DNA of 64,000 nucleotides from Polyangiaceae bacterium (GTDB taxonomy: Bacteria; Myxococcota_A; Polyangia; Polyangiales; Polyangiaceae), in contig JAJDAH010000039.1 of assembly GCA_029261965.1 (NCBI GenBank), forward strand, positions 1 through 64,000. Direction: 5' to 3'. Shown piece after piece: positions 1 to 8,471 of this stretch (position 1 is its first letter; each line of letters begins with the position of its first letter). The notes below the pieces were generated by a model. It was not told the origin of the DNA and did no database searches. It saw nothing but the letters and a program-made list of their open reading frames with translations. The translations under genes were made by a program, and so were the position numbers.

Positions 1-1391
1 TCGGGTGCGGGTGCGGGTGCCGGAGGCTTCCGCACGATCGGCTTGCCAGCGACTGGTTTTGGGGCCGCGGGTTTCGGAGAGGTGGGTTTTCGCTCGCCGG
101 AGGGCCCGTCTTTTCCGGAACGCACTGGACTCGTCGGGTCCGCAGCCGCGTCCGGCAGCGTGCCGGCGGCGGAGACCACCGGCGCCACTTCCTCGGCGGG
201 CGCGTGCTCTCGGGGGTCTTGCGCCGGCGCGTCGAGCGTCTCAGCAGTGACGGCGGACGAAGAACCCACAGACTCCGTCACGTCCGACGAGCCGCCCCCG
301 AACGCCACGAAAAGAATCGCGACGACCGCGACGCCGCCGACCCCGGCCACAGCCCACATCGTCGTCCGCGGCCTTTTTTTTCGGGAGAGCTCTCCCGGCG
401 CCGTGCCGCCCCAGCTCGCGTTCGTGCTCGCGGAGGCGCTGGACTCGGGCTCCACGCGCGCGGACGGCGTGGCAAGCAACCCACCGCGTTCGAGCACTCG
501 CTGGATCCGTTCGAGCGAAACCCGAGCGGCCGCAGGACCGAACGGAGCCAGCGCCTGGGCGAGCTCACTCACGTTCTGGTGCCGGTGCTCGCGATCTTTG
601 TTGAGGGCGTCGTCCAAGACGTTCTCGAGCTCGACCGGGACATCGGGACGAGCTTCGCGAATCGGGGCCGGCTTTTTTTCGAGTACCGCGGCGACGAGCC
701 CGCTCATCGAGTCCGCATTGAACGGAGGACTTGCGGTGAGCAGCTCGTGCAGGATGGCGCCGAGAGACCAAATGTCCGTCCGGTGGTCGACGTCCTTCGA
801 CGAACGCATTTGCTCTGGCGACATGTAGAGCGGAGAGCCCATCATGCCGCCGGTTTTCGTGAGCGCCGGCTCGGTGGCGCCGGTCGACTTCGAAATCCCG
901 AAGTCCAACACCTTCACGGTCCGAGTGCCGTCCGCGCGCTCGGCTAGAAAGAGGTTCGCTGGCTTGAGGTCGCGGTGGACGATGCCCGCCACGTGGGCTT
1001 CGGCGATCGCTTCGCACGCCTCGAGCACGTACATGACCGCGTCCTCGATCGGCAACTGCCCTTTCGATCGAAGCTCTTGTGCCAGGTCGCCACCCTCGAG
1101 GTGCTCCATCACCATGTAGGGGGAGCCGTTTTCGAGTGTGCTCACGTCTATGACGCGCGCGACGTGCTCGCTCTGGATCTTCGCCGCCGCCCGCGCCTCG
1201 CGGGTGAAGCGTTGCGCCGCGATGGGTTGAGCCGCCCAATCCGGCAGCAGGAACTTGATGGCCACGAGCCGGTCGAGGGTCTGGTCGGTCGCTGCGACGA
1301 CAACTCCCATCCCACCCGCACCCAGCACGCGCTCGATCCGATACTTGCCAGCGACGACCTCGCCGACCTCGAATGGCCCTTCTTTACCCAC
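1..1391 (-). CDS. Ser/Thr protein kinase, C-terminus cut by window edge
   Basis: Hanks-type (PknB-like) kinase read leftwards and running off the left edge. The N-terminus shows the glycine loop LGAGGMGVV near residue 23, the ATP lysine in AIKFLLP near 46, catalytic loop HRDLKPANL near 136, DFGISK and MSPEQ. Kinase homology ends near residue 275. A Lys/Arg-rich stretch then leads into one membrane segment near 343-366 and an Ala/Pro/Lys-rich tail outside, the usual myxobacterial receptor-kinase layout. The GTG at 1391 is chosen because the reading frame starts GKEGPFEVG just before the kinase domain; an in-frame GTG at 1397 is also possible. There is no clear ribosome-binding site, but a TAGGCT box lies 8 bases upstream. 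The substrate is unknown. Confidence 0.93.
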   Translation of the reverse strand, partial: MGKEGPFEVGEVVAGKYRIERVLGAGGMGVVVAATDQTLDRLVAIKFLLPDWAAQPIAAQRFTREARAAAKIQSEHVARVIDVSTLENGSPYMVMEHLEGGDLAQELRSKGQLPIEDAVMYVLEACEAIAEAHVAGIVHRDLKPANLFLAERADGTRTVKVLDFGISKSTGATEPALTKTGGMMGSPLYMSPEQMRSSKDVDHRTDIWSLGAILHELLTASPPFNADSMSGLVAAVLEKKPAPIREARPDVPVELENVLDDALNKDREHRHQNVSELAQALAPFGPAAARVSLERIQRVLERGGLLATPSARVEPESSASASTNASWGGTAPGELSRKKRPRTTMWAVAGVGGVAVVAILFVAFGGGSSDVTESVGSSSAVTAETLDAPAQDPREHAPAEEVAPVVSAAGTLPDAAADPTSPVRSGKDGPSGERKPTSPKPAAPKPVAGKPIVRKPPAPAPAP

Positions 1392-1399
1392 TCTCACCT

Positions 1400-1405
1400 A
1401 GCCTA
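1400..1405 (-). promoter_or_regulatory. TAGGCT -10-like element before kinase start
   Basis: Reads TAGGCT on the minus strand, 8 bases before the GTG at 1391. The same hexamer stands 9 bases before three other starts (14230, 17408, 25242), so I read it as a -10 promoter box of a nearly leaderless transcript. No -35 box is evident. Confidence 0.4.
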
Positions 1406-1557
1406 GTGTCGCGTCTCGAAAGTCGCGAAGGGAATTCGCGCGGCACGCATTGTCGCACAGTTCGGGAATTCCGCGGGAGACGCGGGCAGGCAGTGGGGCG
1501 GGCGATCATCCGGCACAAGCGCGTCGCCACGACTGCTACGATGCCCCGCGAGGCCAC

Positions 1558-2274
1558 GTGTCCCGAAATCGCAAACTCCGTCGCGCTCAGCAATCCAAAC
1601 GAGCCAAAACGAGCCAAGCCCGCCCCCTCAAAGGGAAGGCAGAGCTTCGACAGCAATCCTCTGGACAGCGATTCACCAAACCCGGCGCCGAGCAGCTCTG
1701 GGCATCTTTACTCGGGTGGGACGAAACGCGACAGCAGCGGATCTGCTTGGCCGACGCGGTGCACGATGGCGCGCTGTGGAAGAAACACACCGCATCGGGA
1801 GCCGACGGCGACGCGCCTCCGTACGACCCGAAGGCGGTCATCGCGCAGTTCGCTCAGCGCTGCCCGAAGGTGGGTACCAAACTCGAAGTCGAGGATGCCG
1901 ACCTCGCCGTCGATGCGTGGATCGCGTCGGGTGAGGAGTACGACGCGAGCACCCCGCCGACGAAGTGGGGTCACCTCGCCAATCTCTCGGAAAAACTCGG
2001 CCTCGGGGAGGTCCGCGCCCACGACTTTCAGGAAGACTGGGAAACTTGGGTCAGCCCTGCCCTCGCCGGCCGCCTGCGCACCGCGCTCATGGAGATGCTC
2101 GGGCAGACGGAGCAAGTCGCCTCCAGCCTCAACGAAGTGGTCAAGAGCGACAACATCACCGCGATGATGGGGGTGATGCGCGTAATGTGGTCGGCGCTGG
2201 CTTATGGCGACGAGACGACCTTCAAGCGTGTCCGTGGTTGGGCCGAGTCGTTGTCGCCGCCAACGGAGGGTTGA
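1558..2274 (+). CDS. Hypothetical protein
   Basis: About 238 residues with no family I recognise. The first 45 residues are basic and low in complexity (KLRRAQQSKRAKTSQ region). The rest is an acidic, Trp-containing, mostly helical soluble domain with stretches such as WASLLGWDETRQQR and MMGVMRVMWSALAYGDE. There is no signal peptide or membrane segment. The GTG at 1558 is preferred over the upstream in-frame ATG at 1450 because CGAGG lies about 4-5 bases before it and the extra N-terminus looks like non-coding sequence; the true start could be later still. Its 3' end overlaps the 3' end of the convergent radical SAM gene by 73 bp, with both frames open. Confidence 0.6.
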   Translation: MSRNRKLRRAQQSKRAKTSQARPLKGKAELRQQSSGQRFTKPGAEQLWASLLGWDETRQQRICLADAVHDGALWKKHTASGADGDAPPYDPKAVIAQFAQRCPKVGTKLEVEDADLAVDAWIASGEEYDASTPPTKWGHLANLSEKLGLGEVRAHDFQEDWETWVSPALAGRLRTALMEMLGQTEQVASSLNEVVKSDNITAMMGVMRVMWSALAYGDETTFKRVRGWAESLSPPTEG

Positions 2275-4031
2275 CCGCCCGAAGCAGCCAGAGGCGCAGC
2301 CCAGATCTCGAAATCGTCGGGCAGATCGCCGGGAAGCGCCGGCTGTTTTGTCCTCTCGAAGACCTGAAACTCGTGACGGGCCGCTAGATTGAGCGGCAGG
2401 TTCTGTACCGGGCCACCCTGCGAGAACCAGGTTCGCACCGCTTCGGCGTTTTGCGCGACGACGAAGTGCTGCGGGTCCTCGCGAAGAGCTCGCTTGAGAT
2501 TCTCTTGCAGCGCGTCGAGGTTTCGCCGATTCGCAGCGATGCAAGCGAGGTAGTTGTAGGCGAGCCCCGGCAGAGGGTAGCCGAGCTCGAGAGCCTTTTT
2601 TACGTGTTGCTCCGCCAGGTCCATCTGAGCCTCGCGGTAGTAGGCGCCCCCGAGATCCATGTGCGCGGCGTGATAGTCGCCAAGCCGCTCGACTATCGCC
2701 AGGCACTCGTCGACTCCTTCGCGATAGAAATCACGCATGCCGCAGTTCTTCTCGAACCACTCGTTCATCAACTTGGCATCGTCCTCGGAGGCGTCGAACG
2801 GGGTCTTGAGCTCCTGAAAATTTTCCGTGAAGAACATCTCGCGATTCACGCGACCTTGTTTCTCCGCCTCGTAGAAGTCTCGAGTACCGGGGTAGATCGA
2901 GAGACAGGAGAAAATGTACTGGTGCGGCTTCGCCGCTTTCAGAAACGCCAAGGTCTCCATGAAGCTCTCTTCGGTCTCACCGCGATTTCCGAGCATCATG
3001 TAGAAGCGGAGCTGGATGCCGTACTTCTTGGCGAGAGCCGAGCTTTCGAGAATCTTGTCTACGGTAATTTTTTTGTCGATGGCCTTCAGGATTTTCGCGG
3101 AGCCGGACTCCACACCGAGGCTCATGCGCTGACAGCCGGCTAGCCGCATCTCGTACAGCAACTCGTCGCTCAACACGTCCACCCGCGTGTCGCAACTCCA
3201 GAGGAAGTCGAGCTTGCGCTCTCGTATGCCTCGACAGAGCTCGATGACCCGCTTCTTGTTCGTGGTGAAGGTGTCGTCTTTGATCTGAATCATTCGAACG
3301 GGAATGCGTTCGAGCGCGGCTTCTAGCGCGTCCAGCACATACGCCACCGATTGGCCGCGAAAACCACGACCCCAGGTGGTCTCTGCGCCACAAAACGTGC
3401 AAGCCCACGGGCAGCCGCGACTCGTCATCACGATGTGCGTGGAGAAGTAGTCGTGCGGCGAAGCCAATGAATCGAGCTCGTGAATCGCCGCACGCTCCGG
3501 TCCGCGCGTCACGACGCCCAACTCGTCTCGATACACCGTTCCAGCGATTCCGCGGACGGAGGCGCCGGATTCCAGCCGCGAGATCAACTCCATGAGCTGC
3601 TCTTCGCTCTCGCCGAGGGAAATCGTGTCGATGTGCTCGTGGTGTTCGAGCATCTCTTTGGCGAGAGGCGTGGCGTGAGGTCCGCCGACGAGCACGTGCG
3701 CTGCCTGTCGCTTCTCCTTGATGAGCTTCGCGACGAGCGCCACGCCCCGTCGGTTCGCGGTCCAACACGATATGCCGAACAGCTCGGCGTCGAGCCCTTC
3801 GATGACTCGTTCGACGCGAGACCACTCGAACGCGGAAAGATTGACGACCTTGACTTGGTGTCCCGCACGCAGCGCTTGCGCACCGAGCGACAGCAAGCCG
3901 TAGGGGACCTGCCAGAAGTCGGGGTCGAGGTCGCCGGCGCGATAGCCCGGGGGCGGGCCATGCACGGGGTCCGGCGACTCGCTGGCCGCCGCAATCTTCC
4001 ACGGCGGCGGATATATGAGTGCGATACGCAC
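2202..4031 (-). CDS. B12-binding-type radical SAM protein with C-terminal helical repeats
   Basis: About 609 residues. Residues 1-160 resemble the cobalamin-binding Rossmann domain that precedes many radical SAM enzymes (VRIALIYPPPW start, LFGISCW, HVLVGGPHATPL), but I see no DxHxxG cobalamin ligand, so the domain may bind no B12. The radical SAM cluster motif CPWACTFC (CxxxCxxC) lies near residue 205, followed by MSLGVESGS and FYMMLG motifs of the TIM barrel. Residues from about 430 form TPR-like helices (AAHMDLGGAYYREAQMDLAE). The tail after about 560 is low complexity. The substrate is unknown. GTG at 4031 is chosen because the conserved domain starts there; the extra upstream codons from a TTG at 4112 look non-coding. 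A TACACT box stands 10 bases upstream. Confidence 0.88.
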   Translation of the reverse strand: MRIALIYPPPWKIAAASESPDPVHGPPPGYRAGDLDPDFWQVPYGLLSLGAQALRAGHQVKVVNLSAFEWSRVERVIEGLDAELFGISCWTANRRGVALVAKLIKEKRQAAHVLVGGPHATPLAKEMLEHHEHIDTISLGESEEQLMELISRLESGASVRGIAGTVYRDELGVVTRGPERAAIHELDSLASPHDYFSTHIVMTSRGCPWACTFCGAETTWGRGFRGQSVAYVLDALEAALERIPVRMIQIKDDTFTTNKKRVIELCRGIRERKLDFLWSCDTRVDVLSDELLYEMRLAGCQRMSLGVESGSAKILKAIDKKITVDKILESSALAKKYGIQLRFYMMLGNRGETEESFMETLAFLKAAKPHQYIFSCLSIYPGTRDFYEAEKQGRVNREMFFTENFQELKTPFDASEDDAKLMNEWFEKNCGMRDFYREGVDECLAIVERLGDYHAAHMDLGGAYYREAQMDLAEQHVKKALELGYPLPGLAYNYLACIAANRRNLDALQENLKRALREDPQHFVVAQNAEAVRTWFSQGGPVQNLPLNLAARHEFQVFERTKQPALPGDLPDDFEIWAAPLAASGGQPSVGGDNDSAQPRTRLKVVSSP

Positions 4032-4041
4032 GGAGGAAAGC

Positions 4042-4047
4042 AGTGTA
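4042..4047 (-). promoter_or_regulatory. TACACT -10-like element
   Basis: TACACT on the minus strand, 10 bases before the GTG of the radical SAM gene, in the 119-bp divergent gap shared with the DUF2252 gene. It is grouped with the other TANNCT boxes that precede starts in this window. Confidence 0.3.
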
Positions 4048-4150
4048 GCAGGCCCCGAGCCCGAGGAAGTCGCCACGCCTGGGCGTGACGCGGTGGGCCC
4101 GACGTCACACAATCAAGCTGAAAGCGCCCTGTCGGGCTGTGCTCTCGGCA

Positions 4151-5401
4151 ATGACACGAACCCAAGCTTCACCAGCCGCTCTTGCCCCACCACGCGCGAT
4201 CCTCGCCCGAGCGACGGTGGGCTGCGCGGCGATTGGGGCAATCGTGCTCGCCGCAGCATGCGCGGGCCACAACGGCCCGCCGGGCTCCGCGCCTCGGTCC
4301 CAGCTCGAAATCTACGACGACGATCCGAACGTCGAGAGGCACCGGGCGCTGCTCGGTGTCATCGGGGCGTCGCCTCACAACTACTTCCGATTCATCGCGA
4401 CGGAGTTCGCCGACGCGACGTGCGCGCAATTCGCCGAGGGTGCGCCTTTGGTCAAGCTGCATGGCGACGCGCACATCGAACAGTACGCCGTTACGGACCA
4501 GGGCCGGGGTTTGACGGACTTCGACGTTTCCGCCGTCGGCCCGCCGGAGATCGACCTGGTGCGGCTGGCGGTCTCGGTGGATTTGGCGCTGCGAGCGAAG
4601 GGCTGGACCAAACAGAGGCGGGTACTGCTCGACTCCTTTTTCCGCGGCTACCGTTCGGCGTTGAAGAACCCGGAGATCGAGGTAGCGGAACCCGTGCTAG
4701 CGAGCCGACTACGCGCGGGGTTCCGGCGCACTCGCCCGCAGTTCATCTCGGAAGCGACGGCGATGTTGACCCCCCTTCCATCCGAGCTCGAGCGCTCCTT
4801 TCTCGGGGCGTTCCGGCGATACGCCTCGGAGCGAATCGAGCACGCAAAAAATCTCGAACCCCAGAACTTCGTGGTCAAACGAACTGGCTCATTTCAGGCG
4901 GGAATCGGGAGCAGTTTGACGGAGAAGTACCTCGCGGTCGTCGACGGTCCGAGCAACTCGGACGAGGACGACGTCGTCCTCGAGGTCAAGCACATCCAGG
5001 ACCTGGCCCGAGTCAGCTGCATTCGCGGTGGAAAAGACCCCACGCGTGTGCTCGAAGCGTTCAAGTATCTCGGTCATTTTCAGTCGCCCTACCTCGGCTT
5101 GTTCGTGATGGATGGTGAGCGCTTCTGGGTGCAAGAGTGGCTGCCGAACTACGAGGAGCTGTCGATCGAAAAGACGCTCCGCTCGAGTGGCGAGCTCGGC
5201 GAGGTGCTTTACGACGTGGGGGTTCAGCTCGGTCAGGGCCATCCCCACGCCGCCGTGACGAGCGCGGCCCAAGCAAAGCTACGAGGAAAAACGCTCGCCC
5301 ACCTCGACGCGAACGAGCGGAAAATCCGTCGTGCGAGCCGCGGGCTCGCCAAAAAGTCAGTGCAAGCGTGGCGCCGGTTCGTCAAAGGGGCCACGCGGTG
5401 A
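4151..5401 (+). CDS. DUF2252 family protein
   Basis: About 416 residues. DUF2252 has a kinase/aminoglycoside-phosphotransferase-like fold of unknown substrate. Family motifs are visible: KLHGDAHIEQ near residue 103, LTDFDVSAVGPPEIDLVRLAVS spread over 121-142, and the late GQGHPHAAV. The N-terminus has a hydrophobic stretch (ATVGCAAIGAIVLAAACAG) that could be a lipoprotein signal ending at LAAAC, although the lipobox is weak. Family members are usually cytoplasmic, so an exported form would be unusual. ATG 4151 is chosen over the in-frame start at 4085 because it leaves a sensible signal-like N-terminus. The gene is divergent from the radical SAM gene. Confidence 0.85.
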   Translation: MTRTQASPAALAPPRAILARATVGCAAIGAIVLAAACAGHNGPPGSAPRSQLEIYDDDPNVERHRALLGVIGASPHNYFRFIATEFADATCAQFAEGAPLVKLHGDAHIEQYAVTDQGRGLTDFDVSAVGPPEIDLVRLAVSVDLALRAKGWTKQRRVLLDSFFRGYRSALKNPEIEVAEPVLASRLRAGFRRTRPQFISEATAMLTPLPSELERSFLGAFRRYASERIEHAKNLEPQNFVVKRTGSFQAGIGSSLTEKYLAVVDGPSNSDEDDVVLEVKHIQDLARVSCIRGGKDPTRVLEAFKYLGHFQSPYLGLFVMDGERFWVQEWLPNYEELSIEKTLRSSGELGEVLYDVGVQLGQGHPHAAVTSAAQAKLRGKTLAHLDANERKIRRASRGLAKKSVQAWRRFVKGATR

Positions 5402-5509
5402 GCGCGGGATGCAGCATATTTCACGCCGCTGATCCCGAGTGGAACGCGAGCAGGGCGACTCGACGCACCGATCAGTTGACAAGTGCTACCATGCGGTTAG
5501 GACGAACCA

Positions 5510-6448
5510 ATGTCGACTGAACGACGCACCTCGGCCTCTCGTCGACGCGCGGTCGTTTTGTGGATCGGTGCCGCGTCGGTGTTCGCGGCCTGTGCCAGCG
5601 AGCCGAGTGGCCGAGGAGCGTCGTTCGGCGGGGCTGGCGGGGGCGCCGCGGCAGACGCGTCCTCAGGATCCGGCGGCAACACGTCGAGCACACGAACCTG
5701 CGAGGAGCTCGGCATCCTCAACAGCTGGCCGGCGGCGGTCTGCGACGACGGCTCTGGACTGTGCCCCGCGGGCGTGATGACAAGCGATTGCGCCTCATGT
5801 TGCCGTAGTGACGCGCCCGCAACCGGCGGAGTCGGTGGTGGCGGCGGATCCGGCGGAGGGTCCGCGACGGGCGGTGGAGCGTCCATGGGAGGAACGGGCT
5901 CCGGTGGCACCGCGAGCGGCGGTGGCCCTGCGACCGGCGGCGCGGGCGGCGCCAGCGGGGCGGGCGCAACGGGAGGTGCACCGGGGACGGGGGGTGCGCC
6001 AGGAACGGGCGGCGGAAACACGGGCGGTTCCGGCGGCATGGCCATGGACGGTTCTTCGGGCACCGGTGGCGTGTCGGGCACCGGCGGTGTGGCCACCGGT
6101 GGTACCGGCGGCGTGGCCACGGGTGGCACAGGCGGCATAGCCACGGGCGGAACCGGCGGCGGAACCGGTGGGACGGGCGGCGGAACCGGCGGGACGGGCG
6201 GATCCCCGCTGACGCCGTGTTGCCCGAATACGAACTGCCCCGGGTTCATCACAGCGTCCTGCTACAACGGCTACTGCCAAGACCCCGGCTTCCCCCCGAA
6301 CTTCCCCGCGTTGGTCTGCGACAACGCGGCTTGCAACGACTACTGCCTGTGTCCGGACAACGTGCCCGACAGCGGTGTTCCCTACACGAGCGGAGACTGC
6401 CGGTTCATCCCGCTCTTCAATTTCTTCGACTGCGTCTGCCGTAACTGA
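5510..6448 (+). CDS. Gly/Thr-rich probable lipoprotein with Cys-rich ends
   Basis: 312 residues. A basic N-terminus and hydrophobic stretch end in FAACASE, a plausible lipobox. Two Cys-containing patches (CEELGILNSWPAAVCDD... and the C-terminal block beginning PCCPNTNCPG) flank about 150 residues of Gly/Thr/Ala repeats of the GGTGG type. This build is common among myxobacterial surface lipoproteins; the linker probably spaces a small disulfide-bonded head from the membrane. No enzymatic motif is seen. The start is supported by AGGA about 7 bases upstream (near 5499), and TTGACA at 5476-5481 could serve as a -35 box. Function unknown. Confidence 0.75.
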   Translation: MSTERRTSASRRRAVVLWIGAASVFAACASEPSGRGASFGGAGGGAAADASSGSGGNTSSTRTCEELGILNSWPAAVCDDGSGLCPAGVMTSDCASCCRSDAPATGGVGGGGGSGGGSATGGGASMGGTGSGGTASGGGPATGGAGGASGAGATGGAPGTGGAPGTGGGNTGGSGGMAMDGSSGTGGVSGTGGVATGGTGGVATGGTGGIATGGTGGGTGGTGGGTGGTGGSPLTPCCPNTNCPGFITASCYNGYCQDPGFPPNFPALVCDNAACNDYCLCPDNVPDSGVPYTSGDCRFIPLFNFFDCVCRN

Positions 6449-6463
6449 ACGCCCGCAGCGCCC

Positions 6464-6493
6464 CCCGCCGCCCTCTCACCCGCCGCCCTCTCA
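6464..6493. repeat. 15-bp perfect tandem duplication
   Basis: CCCGCCGCCCTCTCA occurs twice in a row (6464-6478 and 6479-6493) in the 42-bp gap between two convergent genes. The second copy contains the stop codon of the Rieske-ThDP gene. Probably replication slippage. Confidence 0.8.
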
Positions 6494-8461
6494 GATCAGG
6501 CCGGCGTCGGTCAGGATCTCGACCAACGCGGGGCCATCATGCGACAAGGCGGCGGCGAGCGCCGCGTCGAGATCCTCTCGTCTCTTGACGAGCCAGCCCT
6601 TGGCGCCGCAGATCTTCGCAAACGCGCTGAAGCTCGGATTGTGAAGCGAGGTCTGCCAGACGTCGAAGTCCGCGGCCCGTTGCTCTTTGCTGATCTTGCC
6701 GAGTTCGGAGTTGTTGAGCAGCACGTGCGTGATGTTCATCCCGTACTTCACGGCGGTCGTGATCTCGCCCATGTACTGGCCGAATCCACCGTCTCCGGAA
6801 ACGCTCACCACCTGGCGTCCGGCGAACCGGGGGTCGTCTTCCTGAGAGGCCGCCCAAGCCCCCATCGCCGCCGGAAAAGAAAACCCGATGGAGCCGAGGT
6901 AGCCGGACATCAATACCGACTGCCTCTTGCACTCGAAGTAGCGACCAAAGGAGTACGTGTTGTTGCCGACGTCGACGCACATGATCGCGTCCTCGGGAAC
7001 AGCCCGGGTCAAGGCGTGGAAAACCGACGCCGAGTCGATGCCTTTGCCCATGTCTTCTTGGCGACGCTTCTTCTTTTCGGCTCGCCAGATCTTCCAGCGC
7101 TCGGCGACTTCCGGTTGCACGTCGGTCTTGCCGTCGCGCGAGCATCGTTCGGTGAGCAAGCTCGCGGTGACTCCGACTTCGCCCAAGACCGGCACGGTGA
7201 CGCTGTGGAACTTGCCGAGCATCATCGGGTCGAAGTCGACCTGAACGATGGGCTTCTTGCGGTCGATGCCCGTGTGATTGCTGAAGCTCGCGCCGAACAC
7301 GACGAGGAGGTCGGACTCGTTCATGACCCAGCTGGCGATGGGAGTGCCGCTTCTGCCGAGCACTCCGCACCCGAGCGGATGGTCGTCGGCGATGAGCCCT
7401 TTGGCCTTGAAGGTCGTGATCACCGGCGCGCCGAGCGCCTCGGCGAACGCCGTGATCGCCGGCATGTCGAATCTCGCACCGTGCCCGACGATGATGGCCG
7501 GCCGCTTCGCCGCATCGATCGCCGCGACGGCTCGTTCGAGGGACTCCGCGGGCGGGGCGATGTCTCGTGAAGGCAGTCTTCCTTCTGGGCCACCGGCTTT
7601 TGCGCCATCCGCGGCAGCAATGGTCTGCACTTCATCGGGAAAAATCAGATGGGAAACGCCGCGATGAAGGATGGCGCTCTTGCAGGCGAGATTCACGAGC
7701 TCCGCGTGCTTGCTCGTGTGCAGAACGGGCTGAGACCACTGGGCCACTTTGCCGAAGGCGGCCGCGAGATCGACCTCCTGAAACGCTCCAGCTCCGAGCA
7801 CCTGCGTGTCCACCTGGCCCGTCAGGGCCAGCACGGGCGCTTGGTCCACGTTCGCGTCCCATAGTCCGGTCAAGAGGTTCGTCGCCCCCGGCCCCGCGAT
7901 CGTGAGGCAGGCGGCGGGCCGACCCGTGAGCTTCCCGTAGGCCGAGCACGCAAAGGCCGCTGCGCCCTCGTGTCGAATGCCGACGTACCGGAGCTTGCCA
8001 TCTCTCTCCTGAACGCGAAGAGCGTCTGCAAGGCCCAGGTTCGAGTGCCCGACCATGCCGAACACCCACCGGACTCCCCAGTTCACCATCGTCTCGGCCA
8101 TGACGTCGGTGACCGTGCGCACGCGCGGCTTTTCGGCGGGGAACGCCACGTAGACGCCGTCGTCCCGAACGTCCGTCTCGAAGGTCTCGATGCCGTCGTC
8201 GTAGCCGCCGGGCGGCTTCCCGGTGAGCGGGTGAAAATCCCAGCCGTGCCAGGGACAACGTATCCAGCCGTTTTCTATCGAGCCCTCGCCGAGGGGCCCG
8301 CCCTGGTGCGGACAACGGTTGTCGAGCGCGGCGTACTTCCCTTCGAAATGTGAAAGGCACATCGTCAGGTGCCGACAGGTCACCGACTTGACTCGACCGT
8401 CGAGCAGCTCGTCCGGCTCCAGCACCTTCAGCCAGGTTTTTTCTTCAGCGTCGTTGGGCAT
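6491..8461 (-). CDS. Rieske [2Fe-2S] + thiamine-diphosphate enzyme fusion
   Basis: 656 residues. Residues 1-105 form a Rieske ferredoxin-like domain with the cluster ligands C50-x-H52 and C69-x2-H72. The remainder is a complete ThDP-dependent enzyme of the acetolactate synthase/pyruvate oxidase superfamily: catalytic-glutamate motif RHEGAAAFA near 165, a central domain with VGHGARFD, and the ThDP/metal motif GDGGFGQ...NN near 550-580. This suggests decarboxylation or oxidation of a 2-oxo acid with electrons passed to the attached cluster, but the substrate is unknown. ATG 8461 is chosen over the upstream start at 8584 because GAGGA lies 7 bases before it and the Rieske fold begins there. It is last in a three-gene operon, 10 bases after the previous stop, next to another Rieske fusion. 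Confidence 0.9.
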   Translation of the reverse strand: MPNDAEEKTWLKVLEPDELLDGRVKSVTCRHLTMCLSHFEGKYAALDNRCPHQGGPLGEGSIENGWIRCPWHGWDFHPLTGKPPGGYDDGIETFETDVRDDGVYVAFPAEKPRVRTVTDVMAETMVNWGVRWVFGMVGHSNLGLADALRVQERDGKLRYVGIRHEGAAAFACSAYGKLTGRPAACLTIAGPGATNLLTGLWDANVDQAPVLALTGQVDTQVLGAGAFQEVDLAAAFGKVAQWSQPVLHTSKHAELVNLACKSAILHRGVSHLIFPDEVQTIAAADGAKAGGPEGRLPSRDIAPPAESLERAVAAIDAAKRPAIIVGHGARFDMPAITAFAEALGAPVITTFKAKGLIADDHPLGCGVLGRSGTPIASWVMNESDLLVVFGASFSNHTGIDRKKPIVQVDFDPMMLGKFHSVTVPVLGEVGVTASLLTERCSRDGKTDVQPEVAERWKIWRAEKKKRRQEDMGKGIDSASVFHALTRAVPEDAIMCVDVGNNTYSFGRYFECKRQSVLMSGYLGSIGFSFPAAMGAWAASQEDDPRFAGRQVVSVSGDGGFGQYMGEITTAVKYGMNITHVLLNNSELGKISKEQRAADFDVWQTSLHNPSFSAFAKICGAKGWLVKRREDLDAALAAALSHDGPALVEILTDAGLI

Positions 8462-8471
8462 GGGCGATTCC

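Noticed and set aside
43-947. Long plus-strand open frames opposite the first kinase
   Set aside because: They are antisense shadows of the kinase gene, which shows conserved motifs on the minus strand.
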